A stretch of 64,000 bases of DNA from Marinobacter azerbaijanicus (GTDB lineage: Bacteria; Pseudomonadota; Gammaproteobacteria; Pseudomonadales; Oleiphilaceae), in NCBI RefSeq assembly GCF_030250645.1, contig NZ_JASSVS010000001.1:496001-560000 (forward strand). The letters run 5' to 3'. Below are positions 18,065-25,804 of the stretch, piece after piece; the stretch's first letter is position 1; each line of letters opens with the position of its first letter. The translations under genes were made by a program, and so were the position numbers. Below the pieces are notes generated by a model. It was not told the DNA's origin. It worked only from the letters and a program-made list of their open reading frames with translations, and ran no database searches.

Positions 18065-19861
18065 ATGAAGACCCTTTCACTGCAGACCCTGGCATATCTG
18101 CACATTCACCGCCGGAGCTTACTGACGTTTTACCTGTTCTTTGCTGGCCTGACCGTTGCGGCGCTGATGCCTCTTTTTTCCGGCGCACTGGCCGCTCTCC
18201 GCCCGGTGACCGGCCAGGCCGCCATCAGTACCGGCGGGCTTGTGCAGTTCGTTATCTCACCGGGAGGTGTCGTTTGGTTAGTCGCTACTGCCACCATTGC
18301 CACACTGCTGGTGATTCTGCAGCAGGCAGGCATGACCTGGATTGCTGCGGCTGGCGGGCACCGGGAATACCGGATAGCGATATCAGCACTCTGGGCAGTT
18401 GCCCGTCATTTCAGGAAACTTTCAGCTCTTGCCCTGCTACAGGTCACGGGGCACCTTCTGCTAGCAATGCCCTTTCTGCTTGGCGTAATCCTCGCCTATC
18501 AGCTTCTGCTTTCACCCCACGACCTGTATTACCTGAGTCTGGAACGGCCACCGGTGGTCTGGTGGTTCATGGGCATCTCTGCTATCGCGGCTCTTGGCAT
18601 CGCTGTATGTAACGGCTGGCTCTATCTGCGATGGATACTCTCGGTTCCCCTGGTATTGCTGGATGGCCATGGGGCCAGGGAAGCCCTGAGGCTAAGCAAC
18701 CATTATGTTCACGGTCAGCGCTTGCCCGCCACAGGTGCGCTGCTGGCAGGCCTTGCTGGGCTGGTGGTACTGCCTGTACTGGTTACTCTTGGATTCCAGA
18801 TGGCCGGGAGCCAGATGCTACCCCGCTTGCCAGAGCGGATGGACATACTCATGCCCGTCACCCTGACGTTCGTCGCACTGTACATTCTCTTCACAATCAC
18901 ACTGGCATTTGCAGGCATAGCTGCCTACAGCATGCTTATCTACAGCGTCTATCGCAGGGCAACCGGCCACTACCAGCGCGTGTCCATAAAGGATCTGCCA
19001 AAACAGGCGGGCCCCAAGGCCTGGGCTGCGGAAATACTGGTCATCGTTCTGGCGGTTGGCCAGGCCTGGTTTGTACTCCAGTCTTTCGAACAACGGGACG
19101 AGGTTTCGATAACAGCACACAGGGGCAGCGCCTTCAAGGCACCGGAAAACACCCTGAGCGCCATTGAGCAGGCCATTGAGGATGGAGCTGACTACATCGA
19201 GATTGATGTTCGCATGACAGCCGATGGCGTGCCCGTGCTCTGGCACGACGCCGATATGAGGCGGGTATTCGGGCTGAATGGCAAAATATCCGATATTACT
19301 CTGGAAGAGGCCCGCGAGCGGGATGCGGGCTCCTGGTTCGGGCCCGACTTCAGTAACGAGCGAATAGCCACGCTGGAGGAGGTTATCGCCACCACTCGCG
19401 GCAGAGCCGGCCTGTATGTCGACATAAAACCTGATCCGGCCACTCCCGAACTGACCAGCGACGTCGTTCGCCTGCTACAACAAATGGATGCTGTTGAAGG
19501 CACCGTGATCGCAGCCGCCGAGTGGTACGTTCTGGCGGAAGTACGAAGCCTGGAACCCGCACTGAAAACCACACTGCTGGCGCAATTCATTGTTGGCCCA
19601 CTATGGGAACAGAGCTTCGACATCCTCGGCCTGCGGCAGAACAGGGTTACACCCGCTACCGTGGCTCAAACTCACCAGTCCGGCAATGAACTTCATGTGT
19701 GGACGGTCAACAATCCCGTCGCCATGTCGCGTTTCATCGACATGGGTGTGGACAATATCATCACTGATCGGCCGGATGTCCTGGCGGAACTGCTTGAGCG
19801 CCGAAGCGAACTTACCGACGCCGAAGTGCTGGTGGTCAAGTTGCGTAACTGGTTACGCTAG
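18065..19861 (+). CDS. Membrane-anchored glycerophosphodiester phosphodiesterase
   Basis: A GDPD enzyme cleaves glycerophosphodiesters to glycerol-3-phosphate and an alcohol. The 598-residue protein has an N-terminal membrane domain of about 340 residues (six or more helices, the GDPD membrane-domain type). The catalytic TIM barrel starts at VSITAHRGSAFKAPENT with His352-Arg353, followed by YIEIDVRMTADGVPVLWHD (metal Glu and Asp and the second His). The C-terminal part has the usual VWTVNNP and GVDNIITDRPD. The active site should face the cytoplasm or the periplasm depending on helix number, which I cannot settle. It likely forms an operon with the gene upstream. Its TAG stop overlaps the stop of the convergent gene through a shared CTAG. 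Confidence 0.9.
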   Translation: MKTLSLQTLAYLHIHRRSLLTFYLFFAGLTVAALMPLFSGALAALRPVTGQAAISTGGLVQFVISPGGVVWLVATATIATLLVILQQAGMTWIAAAGGHREYRIAISALWAVARHFRKLSALALLQVTGHLLLAMPFLLGVILAYQLLLSPHDLYYLSLERPPVVWWFMGISAIAALGIAVCNGWLYLRWILSVPLVLLDGHGAREALRLSNHYVHGQRLPATGALLAGLAGLVVLPVLVTLGFQMAGSQMLPRLPERMDILMPVTLTFVALYILFTITLAFAGIAAYSMLIYSVYRRATGHYQRVSIKDLPKQAGPKAWAAEILVIVLAVGQAWFVLQSFEQRDEVSITAHRGSAFKAPENTLSAIEQAIEDGADYIEIDVRMTADGVPVLWHDADMRRVFGLNGKISDITLEEARERDAGSWFGPDFSNERIATLEEVIATTRGRAGLYVDIKPDPATPELTSDVVRLLQQMDAVEGTVIAAAEWYVLAEVRSLEPALKTTLLAQFIVGPLWEQSFDILGLRQNRVTPATVAQTHQSGNELHVWTVNNPVAMSRFIDMGVDNIITDRPDVLAELLERRSELTDAEVLVVKLRNWLR

Positions 19862-20292
19862 TCCGGCATAGTCTCACCAGAACCACCCATCTCCGCGGGT
19901 ACATCCCTGAACTTTACGATACCGTCGCGGACAGGCAAGACACGCTCCTGATAATGCACATGAACACCGGGACTGAATTTGACATCGGGAATAATGGCCG
20001 CATACACATCAACCAGACCCAATGACGGGTGGTCGGTGAGAACATGACCGCCACAGATACGACACCACTTTCGATAGCTCTGAGATGTTTTTCTATAGGT
20101 ACCCAGCTTGTCCTCACCTTGAATCACAGACGCGGCTTCAGGCTTCCACAAGGTAAAAGCGTTAACAGGCCCTGCCGACCAGTGTCGACATGATTCGCAG
20201 TGGCAGTACCCCATTGCTTCGGGCACTCCCCTTACCTCAATCTCGACAGTACCGCAAAAACAGGAACCACGGGCAATCTGTTCGTTGTTCAT
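19858..20292 (-). CDS. GFA-family (glutathione-dependent formaldehyde-activating/CENP-V-like) zinc protein
   Basis: The family binds zinc through Cys pairs; founders condense formaldehyde with glutathione, but most members have no known substrate. The chosen ATG at 20292 follows AAGGGGG and gives 144 residues (an earlier start at 20316 is possible). Motifs are RGSCFCGTVEIEV (CxC), GYCHCESCRHWSAGPVNAF (CxCxxC) and WCRICGGHVLTDHP (CxxCG). It is divergent from the GlxA-type regulator at 20433 with a 140-base gap, so the regulator may control it. Confidence 0.85.
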   Translation of the reverse strand: MNNEQIARGSCFCGTVEIEVRGVPEAMGYCHCESCRHWSAGPVNAFTLWKPEAASVIQGEDKLGTYRKTSQSYRKWCRICGGHVLTDHPSLGLVDVYAAIIPDVKFSPGVHVHYQERVLPVRDGIVKFRDVPAEMGGSGETMPD

Positions 20293-20432
20293 GGATGGCA
20301 CCCCCTTGCTATTCAACCCAGCAGCAAAATGCCGCCCCGGTTCATAACTCAGTGTCCTGCAGCTGGAATTGCCCGGAAAGTGGTGAAAATGACATTATTA
20401 ACGGGTCATCCAGCCACAGGGAGGCAAAGCCA

Positions 20433-21452
20433 GTGATCAATGTCACTGTGGTACTGGTTGAGGGTGGAATGCCTTCAACAGCCGTTGCACCGGTAGAGAT
20501 ATTCGACAGCGCCGGCAAGCTCTGGAACACTATGCGAGGGGAGCCCGCACGGCCATTTTTCAGGGTGCGGACCGCCTCACTTGATGGTGCTCCGGTGAAA
20601 ACCGGGGTTTGCCTGAATCTGACTCCCGATGGCTGCCTCGATGACATCAGATCGGCTGATGTCATCATCGTTTCTGCAGTAGGCGCAGACATTGACGCTG
20701 CGTCTCAGGCCAACAGACCGCTATATCCCTGGCTACGCTACTGGCACACCCACGGGGCAATCATCGCCGGCGTTTGTGCGGGGGTGGCCCTGGTGGCGGA
20801 AGCCGGGCTGCTTGACGGGCACCCCGCCACCACTCACTGGGGCGTTGTGGAAGCCTGCCGGCGACGATACCCAGAAGTGCAGTGGCAGCCGGAGCGGTTG
20901 CTGACCGAATCTGACAGGCGCCTGTGCAGCGGGGGAGTCTATGCCTCGGTAGACCTCAGCCTGTATCTGGTGGAAAAATTCTGTGGTCATCAGGTAGCCA
21001 TGGAAACCGCGAAAGCACTGCTGCTGGAAACACCACGAACCTGGCAAATCGGCTATGCAGCGGAACCGCCACAATCCCGACATGAAGACGCCCGAATCCT
21101 GAAGGCCCAGGAGTGGCTGTTCCATCATTTTGACACCGACATACGCCTCGAAGACGTTGCAGAGCAGGTAGCCCTCACCCCCCGTACTTTCGCTCGACGA
21201 TTCAAGCTGGCCACCGGAGAGACACCGATGAATTACCTGCATCGAATACGAATCAACGCAGCGCGCCATATGCTGGAAAACGACGCCCGTGGCATCCACA
21301 GCATCAGTGAAGCTGTTGGCTACGATGACACAGCCTTCTTCAGACGCATTTTCAAGCGCCATACCGGCCAGTCGCCCGGGCAGTACCGCCAGAGATTTGG
21401 GATCAGCCCACCTGAATCCGTTGCTATCAGTGCCAGGACGCCGCACCGTTGA
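20433..21452 (+). CDS. GlxA-type AraC-family transcriptional regulator (DJ-1/PfpI sensor domain)
   Basis: The 339-residue protein has an N-terminal DJ-1/PfpI-like domain (VTVVLVEGGMPSTAVAPVEI; IIAGVCAGVALVAEAGLLDG at the nucleophile elbow with Cys; TTHWGVVEACRRRYP) and a C-terminal AraC pair of HTH motifs (RLEDVAEQVALTPRTFARRF and ISEAVGYDDTAFFRRIFKRH). I chose the GTG at 20433 because GGGAGG lies eight bases upstream. The frame is open further up, but without family similarity. Related regulators sense amines or amino acid derivatives. It is convergent with the STAND regulator at 21471. Confidence 0.9.
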   Translation: MINVTVVLVEGGMPSTAVAPVEIFDSAGKLWNTMRGEPARPFFRVRTASLDGAPVKTGVCLNLTPDGCLDDIRSADVIIVSAVGADIDAASQANRPLYPWLRYWHTHGAIIAGVCAGVALVAEAGLLDGHPATTHWGVVEACRRRYPEVQWQPERLLTESDRRLCSGGVYASVDLSLYLVEKFCGHQVAMETAKALLLETPRTWQIGYAAEPPQSRHEDARILKAQEWLFHHFDTDIRLEDVAEQVALTPRTFARRFKLATGETPMNYLHRIRINAARHMLENDARGIHSISEAVGYDDTAFFRRIFKRHTGQSPGQYRQRFGISPPESVAISARTPHR

Positions 21453-21470
21453 TGGGTACAAACAAGGCCA

Positions 21471-23429
21471 TCAGGGCTCTCTCAGTCGATACCCGACACC
21501 GGTGACGGTTTCAATGCGATCAGCCTGGCCGCCCAGTTTCCGCCGCAGGGTCCTCACTACGGCGTCAACCACGTTGCTACCACCTTCATAACGAGTTCCC
21601 CATACTTCTCTGAGCAGTTCGCTGCGAGATACGGCTTTACCGCGCCGGGCAACCAGGTAGCGCGTTACCCCGAACTCCAGTGGCGTCAGTGCCACCCTGC
21701 CCTCATCAAGCACCAGTTCCCTGGCATCCACGTCAAGCAACCCGATTTCCTGTTGCACGCCAAGTTCCGCAGCTGCAAGATCCGCCAGCCACCCATCCAC
21801 CGAGGCCGGGCCGAAATCGAGCACAGCGGAGTGGTATTGACGACCATCCAGCACGACCGTTCTCTCAGCCAGCACCTCAAAGCCCAGGCGCCGGGCAACG
21901 GGCGCATAGGCCTCAAGATCCGTGACCGTCAGGTAAACCCGACGTAGCCTGGGGCGCAGTTCCATGTAGGCCCTTTTCAGATCGAGCCAGACCGCCGCCT
22001 GAGCCTCGCCAGGAGAATCACCGTCACCAAGGCTCAACCAGCGGCGACAAAACAGAGCAATTGAGTCCTTTGGCATGGGGTATCGTTTCAGGTGGGAGTA
22101 CCATTGCTCCATGATAGGGTCGTCCAGCATCCAGCCAGACTCCAACTCGTCTGACCGGAACTTGCAGTAGAAACCGACAGTGCGCCCCGCACTGTCGCGA
22201 ACCACTGAAAATGCCCTTGGTATACGATGCCACCACCGCAGGATCGACTCAGTGGCTTCCCGGCCTTCGCAGGCATGAAGAATATCTGTCAGTGCTGTCT
22301 CATCAACCACACTTGCCATTTCCACGGTCAGGGCTGCCGGTGATCCACTGGGGAAAAAAGCTTCCCGCACAATCGGATTTTCAATCATGAAAAGCACATC
22401 TGCGGTATAACGCCAGAGGTCACCACCACCAACAGACCCTGCCTCACGGGTCAGTTGTCGCCAGGCGGCCCGCCGGTATTCGAGATAACGCTCAGGATCA
22501 CTTGCATGAAGAGACCGTGCGATTGCCTCACGCACTGCATCATGAATCATCAGTCCGTCACTGGTAGCGTCCACAAACGGCAAGCGGCGCAGTCGCTCGA
22601 GGGCGTCCCGGGGCGCCAGGTCGGGAAACAGCACCTGCAGCAATGACAGGGTCACCCGACGAACGACCGCAGAACCTTCAAGCACCCGCCTGGTGACCGC
22701 ATCGTTCACATCCTCCAGGAAAATGTGCGTCAACTCATCCAGGGCGTGCTGCAGTGGTGTGTCGGTTGGCCACTGTTCCGGTGTTACCTCCCGCAAGGCA
22801 GCTGCTGCCAGTTTCAGTGCCAATGGGTGGCCGTGGGTGGAACGGGCAATGATAGCCCCATGCTTCTCGCTGATTCCCAGAGTGAGCAAGAAATCCCGGG
22901 CCTCGTTTTCAGTCAGCGACGAGACGGGCACAGCACGCATCAACTGTCCCCATCCGGGGCTCGTATACCAGGCCGCAGCCGGTGGCTGACGGCCACCAAG
23001 CACAACCCTTACATTCTCCGGAAGCGATGGAATGAACACCTGTCTCAGCCATGTGTCCAACAGCCTGAAAACCTCGAACGCATCGAAAGCCAGGACAACG
23101 ATACCCCCAAGACCGCCCAGGCGATCCACGACCACGCCGGTATCCTGAGCAGCTACACCGATTGCCTCACTCAGTGCACTGAGCACACCCTGCTCTGTGG
23201 GTTCCACATGGCGGCAGTCAAGCTGGATCACGGTGGCGCCATGGGTGCGGGCGATACTCGCAAAGCGAGCCAGCAGCGTCGTTTTGCCAATACCGGCGAT
23301 TCCGTGAACGTGCATTACCCGCGGGCCCTGCGGCTCCAGCAGGGTTCCCAGAATGGTCAATTCGGCAATACGGCCTACGAAGTTCTGGTGAGCGCAGGCC
23401 GTCAGCAAGTCGGACATCCTTTGCGGCAT
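21471..23429 (-). CDS. STAND-type ATPase transcriptional regulator with C-terminal PhoB/OmpR winged helix
   Basis: A 652-residue one-polypeptide regulator. The N-terminus has NFVGRIAEL and a P-loop GIAGIGKTT (43-51). Walker B is GGIVVLAFDAFEVF and a sensor-like GGRQPP follows at about 147; the STAND-like helical region has THGHPLALKLAAAAL. A middle segment near residues 480-550 (VYLTVTDLEAYAPVARRLGF then VLDGRQYHSAVLDFG) looks like an acetyltransferase-type fold. The last 90 residues form a PhoB-type winged helix: VALTPLEFGVTRYLVARRGK, then SRSELLREVWG, NVVDAVVRTLRRKL and TVTGVGYRL. It is divergent from the DUF1326-DUF2182 genes; direct repeats suited to this domain lie in the shared gap. M5 is an alternative start. 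The ligand is unknown. Confidence 0.88.
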   Translation of the reverse strand: MPQRMSDLLTACAHQNFVGRIAELTILGTLLEPQGPRVMHVHGIAGIGKTTLLARFASIARTHGATVIQLDCRHVEPTEQGVLSALSEAIGVAAQDTGVVVDRLGGLGGIVVLAFDAFEVFRLLDTWLRQVFIPSLPENVRVVLGGRQPPAAAWYTSPGWGQLMRAVPVSSLTENEARDFLLTLGISEKHGAIIARSTHGHPLALKLAAAALREVTPEQWPTDTPLQHALDELTHIFLEDVNDAVTRRVLEGSAVVRRVTLSLLQVLFPDLAPRDALERLRRLPFVDATSDGLMIHDAVREAIARSLHASDPERYLEYRRAAWRQLTREAGSVGGGDLWRYTADVLFMIENPIVREAFFPSGSPAALTVEMASVVDETALTDILHACEGREATESILRWWHRIPRAFSVVRDSAGRTVGFYCKFRSDELESGWMLDDPIMEQWYSHLKRYPMPKDSIALFCRRWLSLGDGDSPGEAQAAVWLDLKRAYMELRPRLRRVYLTVTDLEAYAPVARRLGFEVLAERTVVLDGRQYHSAVLDFGPASVDGWLADLAAAELGVQQEIGLLDVDARELVLDEGRVALTPLEFGVTRYLVARRGKAVSRSELLREVWGTRYEGGSNVVDAVVRTLRRKLGGQADRIETVTGVGYRLREP

Positions 23430-23448
23430 GGCAGATCTCTCCCGCTAC

Positions 23449-23467
23449 ATTCTCATAATATTCTCAT
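23449..23467. promoter_or_regulatory. Two 8-bp direct repeats at 11-bp spacing, likely operator
   Basis: ATTCTCAT occurs at 23449-23456 and again at 23460-23467. The 11-bp phasing is that used by PhoB/OmpR-type winged helices bound head to tail. The repeats overlap the -10 box of the leftward regulator promoter (23455-23460) and lie upstream of the weak -35 region of the rightward promoter. This fits autorepression plus activation of the DUF1326 gene. It is an inference from spacing only. Confidence 0.5.
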
Positions 23468-23484
23468 CCCCTCATCACCTCCAA
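23455..23484 (-). promoter_or_regulatory. Promoter of the STAND regulator gene
   Basis: On the minus strand TTGGAG (23479-23484), an 18-base spacer and TATTAT (23455-23460) lie about 25 bases before the start codon. The direct repeats cover the -10 box. Confidence 0.45.
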
Positions 23485-23499
23485 CCACGCATTCAGGGC

Positions 23500-23505
23500 T
23501 ATAAC
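23500..23505 (+). promoter_or_regulatory. -10 box of the DUF1326-DUF2182 operon
   Basis: TATAAC lies 52 bases before the DUF1326 ATG. There is no recognisable -35 box at 16-18 bases, as expected for an activator-dependent promoter; the direct repeats centre near -54. Confidence 0.4.
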
Positions 23506-23556
23506 TAACAGTAGCAGTAACAACAGACAAACCCGCAACCACGAAAGGAGCAGGAT

Positions 23557-24162
23557 ATGACTACTGAATGGAAAATGCAGGGGGAATACCTTGAAAGCTG
23601 CACATGCAAGGGCGCCTGCCCCTGTGTCTACCTGGAAGCACCGACAGAGGGTGACTGCACAGCCATGGTCGGCTGGCACATTGAGAAAGGCCATTACGGC
23701 GACGTTACGCTTGATGACCTGAACATCGCGGTGGCACTGAACTCGCCAGGGCCAATGTCTGAAGGCAACTGGAAGGCGGTGCTTTACCTTGACCAGCGCG
23801 CAAGTGAACAGCAGCAAGAGGCGCTGGGCAATGTTTTCGGCGGCAAGGCTGGGGGCCATCCCGAATTGCTGGCATCAATGATTGGTGAGGTACTTGCTGT
23901 AGAGACACAGCCCATTGGCTTCGTGGTCGAAAACGGTCGCAGACACCTCACCATAGGCGACTCCCATGAAGCCAACATTAACGCCATTGAAGGACAGGAT
24001 GGCCAGGATGTGACGATCAACAACCATCCGTTTGCCGTTGCTCCCGGTTACTCACTGGTGGTTGCAAAGTCCCGGTCTCTGCGGCACCAGAATCATGGCC
24101 TGCAAATGAACCTGAGCGAACGGGCAGCTCTCTACTCGCCTTTCGAGTACACCGGCCCCTGA
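23557..24162 (+). CDS. DUF1326 family protein with N-terminal Cys cluster
   Basis: The 201-residue cytoplasmic protein begins MTTEWKMQGEYLESCTCKGA and carries the family's Cys cluster C15-x-C17-x3-C21-x-C23 (CTCKGACPC), a likely soft-metal or thiol site. The rest is a predicted beta-rich domain with WKAVLYLDQRASEQQQEAL and HLTIGDSHEANINAI. AAGGAG lies six bases before the ATG. It is followed after 17 bases by the DUF2182 membrane gene, a pairing that recurs in this family. No function is established. Metal or thiol chemistry is inference from the Cys pattern. Confidence 0.85.
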   Translation: MTTEWKMQGEYLESCTCKGACPCVYLEAPTEGDCTAMVGWHIEKGHYGDVTLDDLNIAVALNSPGPMSEGNWKAVLYLDQRASEQQQEALGNVFGGKAGGHPELLASMIGEVLAVETQPIGFVVENGRRHLTIGDSHEANINAIEGQDGQDVTINNHPFAVAPGYSLVVAKSRSLRHQNHGLQMNLSERAALYSPFEYTGP

Positions 24163-24179
24163 CCCTGGAGGCAGCCGTT

Positions 24180-24920
24180 ATGGAACTGACAATGGCGAAA
24201 CTTCACTCGCTGGAACGAGCCCTGATAGCAACTGCTGTTGTCTTGCTCACGTTATTGGCATGGTCTTATATGGCCATGCCAATGCCAGCGACCGTAGCCG
24301 ATGGATCGAAACCGCATCTGCCTGCTCTCATCCTGATCATGTGGACTGTCATGATGGTTGCCATGATGCTACCCAGCGCGACACCGATGATCATGACCTA
24401 TATGAAAGTCTGCCAGCGGCGCAGGGCATCAAATAGGTCCATGTCACCCACCTGGGTGTTCCTGGCCGGGTATCTGACTGTCTGGACAGGCTTTGGTGTC
24501 CTGGCTGCACTGTTACAGTGGAGCCTGAACAAGACGGCCTTGCTGAGCCCGGCGATAGGGCATGTGGGGCCGGTGACAGGGGGTGTTCTGCTGATAATGG
24601 CAGGAGCGTACCAGTTCAGCCGCCTCAAACAGGCGTGTCTCGGCAAGTGCCAGTCGCCGCTGGGCTTTCTGATGACGGAATGGCGGGAAGGCCTGGCCGG
24701 TGCTTTTGTCATGGGTATTCGGCACGGTGCATTCTGTACCGGATGTTGCTGGGCCCTGATGCTCTTGATGTTCGTGGGTGGCGTGATGAACCTGGTCTGG
24801 ATGATCGGACTGGCCCTCTATTTCCTGGCCGAGAAACTGGTGCCCTGGCAGCGGTTGTTCAGCCACATCACCGGTAGCATATTGATCGCCTCTGGAACAC
24901 TGATCCTCGGCATCCAGTGA
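24180..24920 (+). CDS. DUF2182 predicted metal-binding integral membrane protein
   Basis: The 246-residue protein has about six or seven membrane helices. Helix 2 is very rich in Met (MWTVMMVAMMLPSATPM). A loop carries CLGKC and a later helix has GIRHGAFCTGCCWALMLLMF, giving conserved Cys and His residues in or near the membrane. These features suggest binding of a soft metal such as copper, but that is inference. TGGAGG lies eight bases before the ATG. It is the second gene of the operon with DUF1326 under the divergent STAND regulator. The family function is not known to me. Confidence 0.85.
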   Translation: MELTMAKLHSLERALIATAVVLLTLLAWSYMAMPMPATVADGSKPHLPALILIMWTVMMVAMMLPSATPMIMTYMKVCQRRRASNRSMSPTWVFLAGYLTVWTGFGVLAALLQWSLNKTALLSPAIGHVGPVTGGVLLIMAGAYQFSRLKQACLGKCQSPLGFLMTEWREGLAGAFVMGIRHGAFCTGCCWALMLLMFVGGVMNLVWMIGLALYFLAEKLVPWQRLFSHITGSILIASGTLILGIQ

Positions 24921-24960
24921 CATTTCCGGATGCGCATGAAACCGGATGATCGGCATCCTG

Positions 24961-25581
24961 TTACCGTGATGCGCCGGGCTCAAACAACAGCTTGATGTAA
25001 CTTCGTAGCAGCAACAGCTGGTGCGGCAGGATAGCCCGCTCTCCAGTGGCCCGTCCCAGCACAAGGCCACCTTCAATGACTGTTGAGACCATATCCGCCA
25101 GGGCATCCCGATCGATGGCATCACGGGGTTCGTAGTGTTCGTAAATCGAGTCCAGCAATCCGCGAAACCGTACGCGCCAGTTCAGGACAATGCGACGATT
25201 CAGTTCCCGCACATCCCTGTCAAACAGGCTTTCCTGATAGCAGTAGGTAGCCACCAGGCATCCGGGATGAGCCTGTGGCAGGTTCTCCATGATTTCCGCC
25301 AACAGCTTGAGTCCCACCAGGAACCCCTGTAGTGGATCCTCAGTCAGTTCCCTCCCCCTGGCAAACACATCATCCAGCAAAGAGTCTTCCCTGGCCATAT
25401 AACGTAACAGTAATGCCCGGGCTAACGCGTTCTTGTTGGCAAAATGGTACAGGAAGCCACTTTTGGTTATGCCGGCCTCAGCGATCACTTCTTCGATCGA
25501 CGTCGCACCAAACCCCTTCTTCAGTACTGAACTTTCAGTTATGTCAAGCAACCGCTCACGGGTAGCCTGTCCCTTCTCCAT
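24961..25581 (-). CDS. TetR-family transcriptional regulator
   Basis: The 206-residue protein (ATG at 25581, GGAGG six bases upstream) has an N-terminal TetR HTH: TRERLLDITESSVLKKGFGA, then TSIEEVIAEAGITKSGFLYH and FANKNALARAL. The C-terminal ligand domain is of the TetR_C type with HPGCLVATYCYQESLFDRDV. The longer frame to 25665 would run through the operator and is not used. It is divergent from the methyltransferase at 25805, with a perfect palindrome just upstream of its own start, so it likely represses itself and perhaps the neighbour. Confidence 0.9.
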   Translation of the reverse strand: MEKGQATRERLLDITESSVLKKGFGATSIEEVIAEAGITKSGFLYHFANKNALARALLLRYMAREDSLLDDVFARGRELTEDPLQGFLVGLKLLAEIMENLPQAHPGCLVATYCYQESLFDRDVRELNRRIVLNWRVRFRGLLDSIYEHYEPRDAIDRDALADMVSTVIEGGLVLGRATGERAILPHQLLLLRSYIKLLFEPGASR

Positions 25582-25596
25582 TTGCCACCTCCGGTG

Positions 25597-25617
25597 AACC
25601 ATACCCTGAGTATGGTT
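25597..25617. promoter_or_regulatory. Palindromic operator in the tetR-methyltransferase gap
   Basis: AACCATAC-CCTGA-GTATGGTT is a perfect palindrome with 8-bp arms, 16 bases upstream of the TetR gene's ATG. Size and place fit a TetR dimer site. Confidence 0.65.
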
Positions 25618-25804
25618 TAACCTGCGGGAGCTTCGATCACCAGTGCCCAGGGCAGCACCGAACACCTTCTACACCCTTGTTTTAAAGAGACAAATTTCCC
25701 CTCAAAAAAACCACACCATGCGCTCTCTGGTTGCCGTTTGCTTCCAGACACATACTGGTTGCAACTGGAAACGACCGGTTGTCACCTATAGGGAGGATAG
25801 CATC

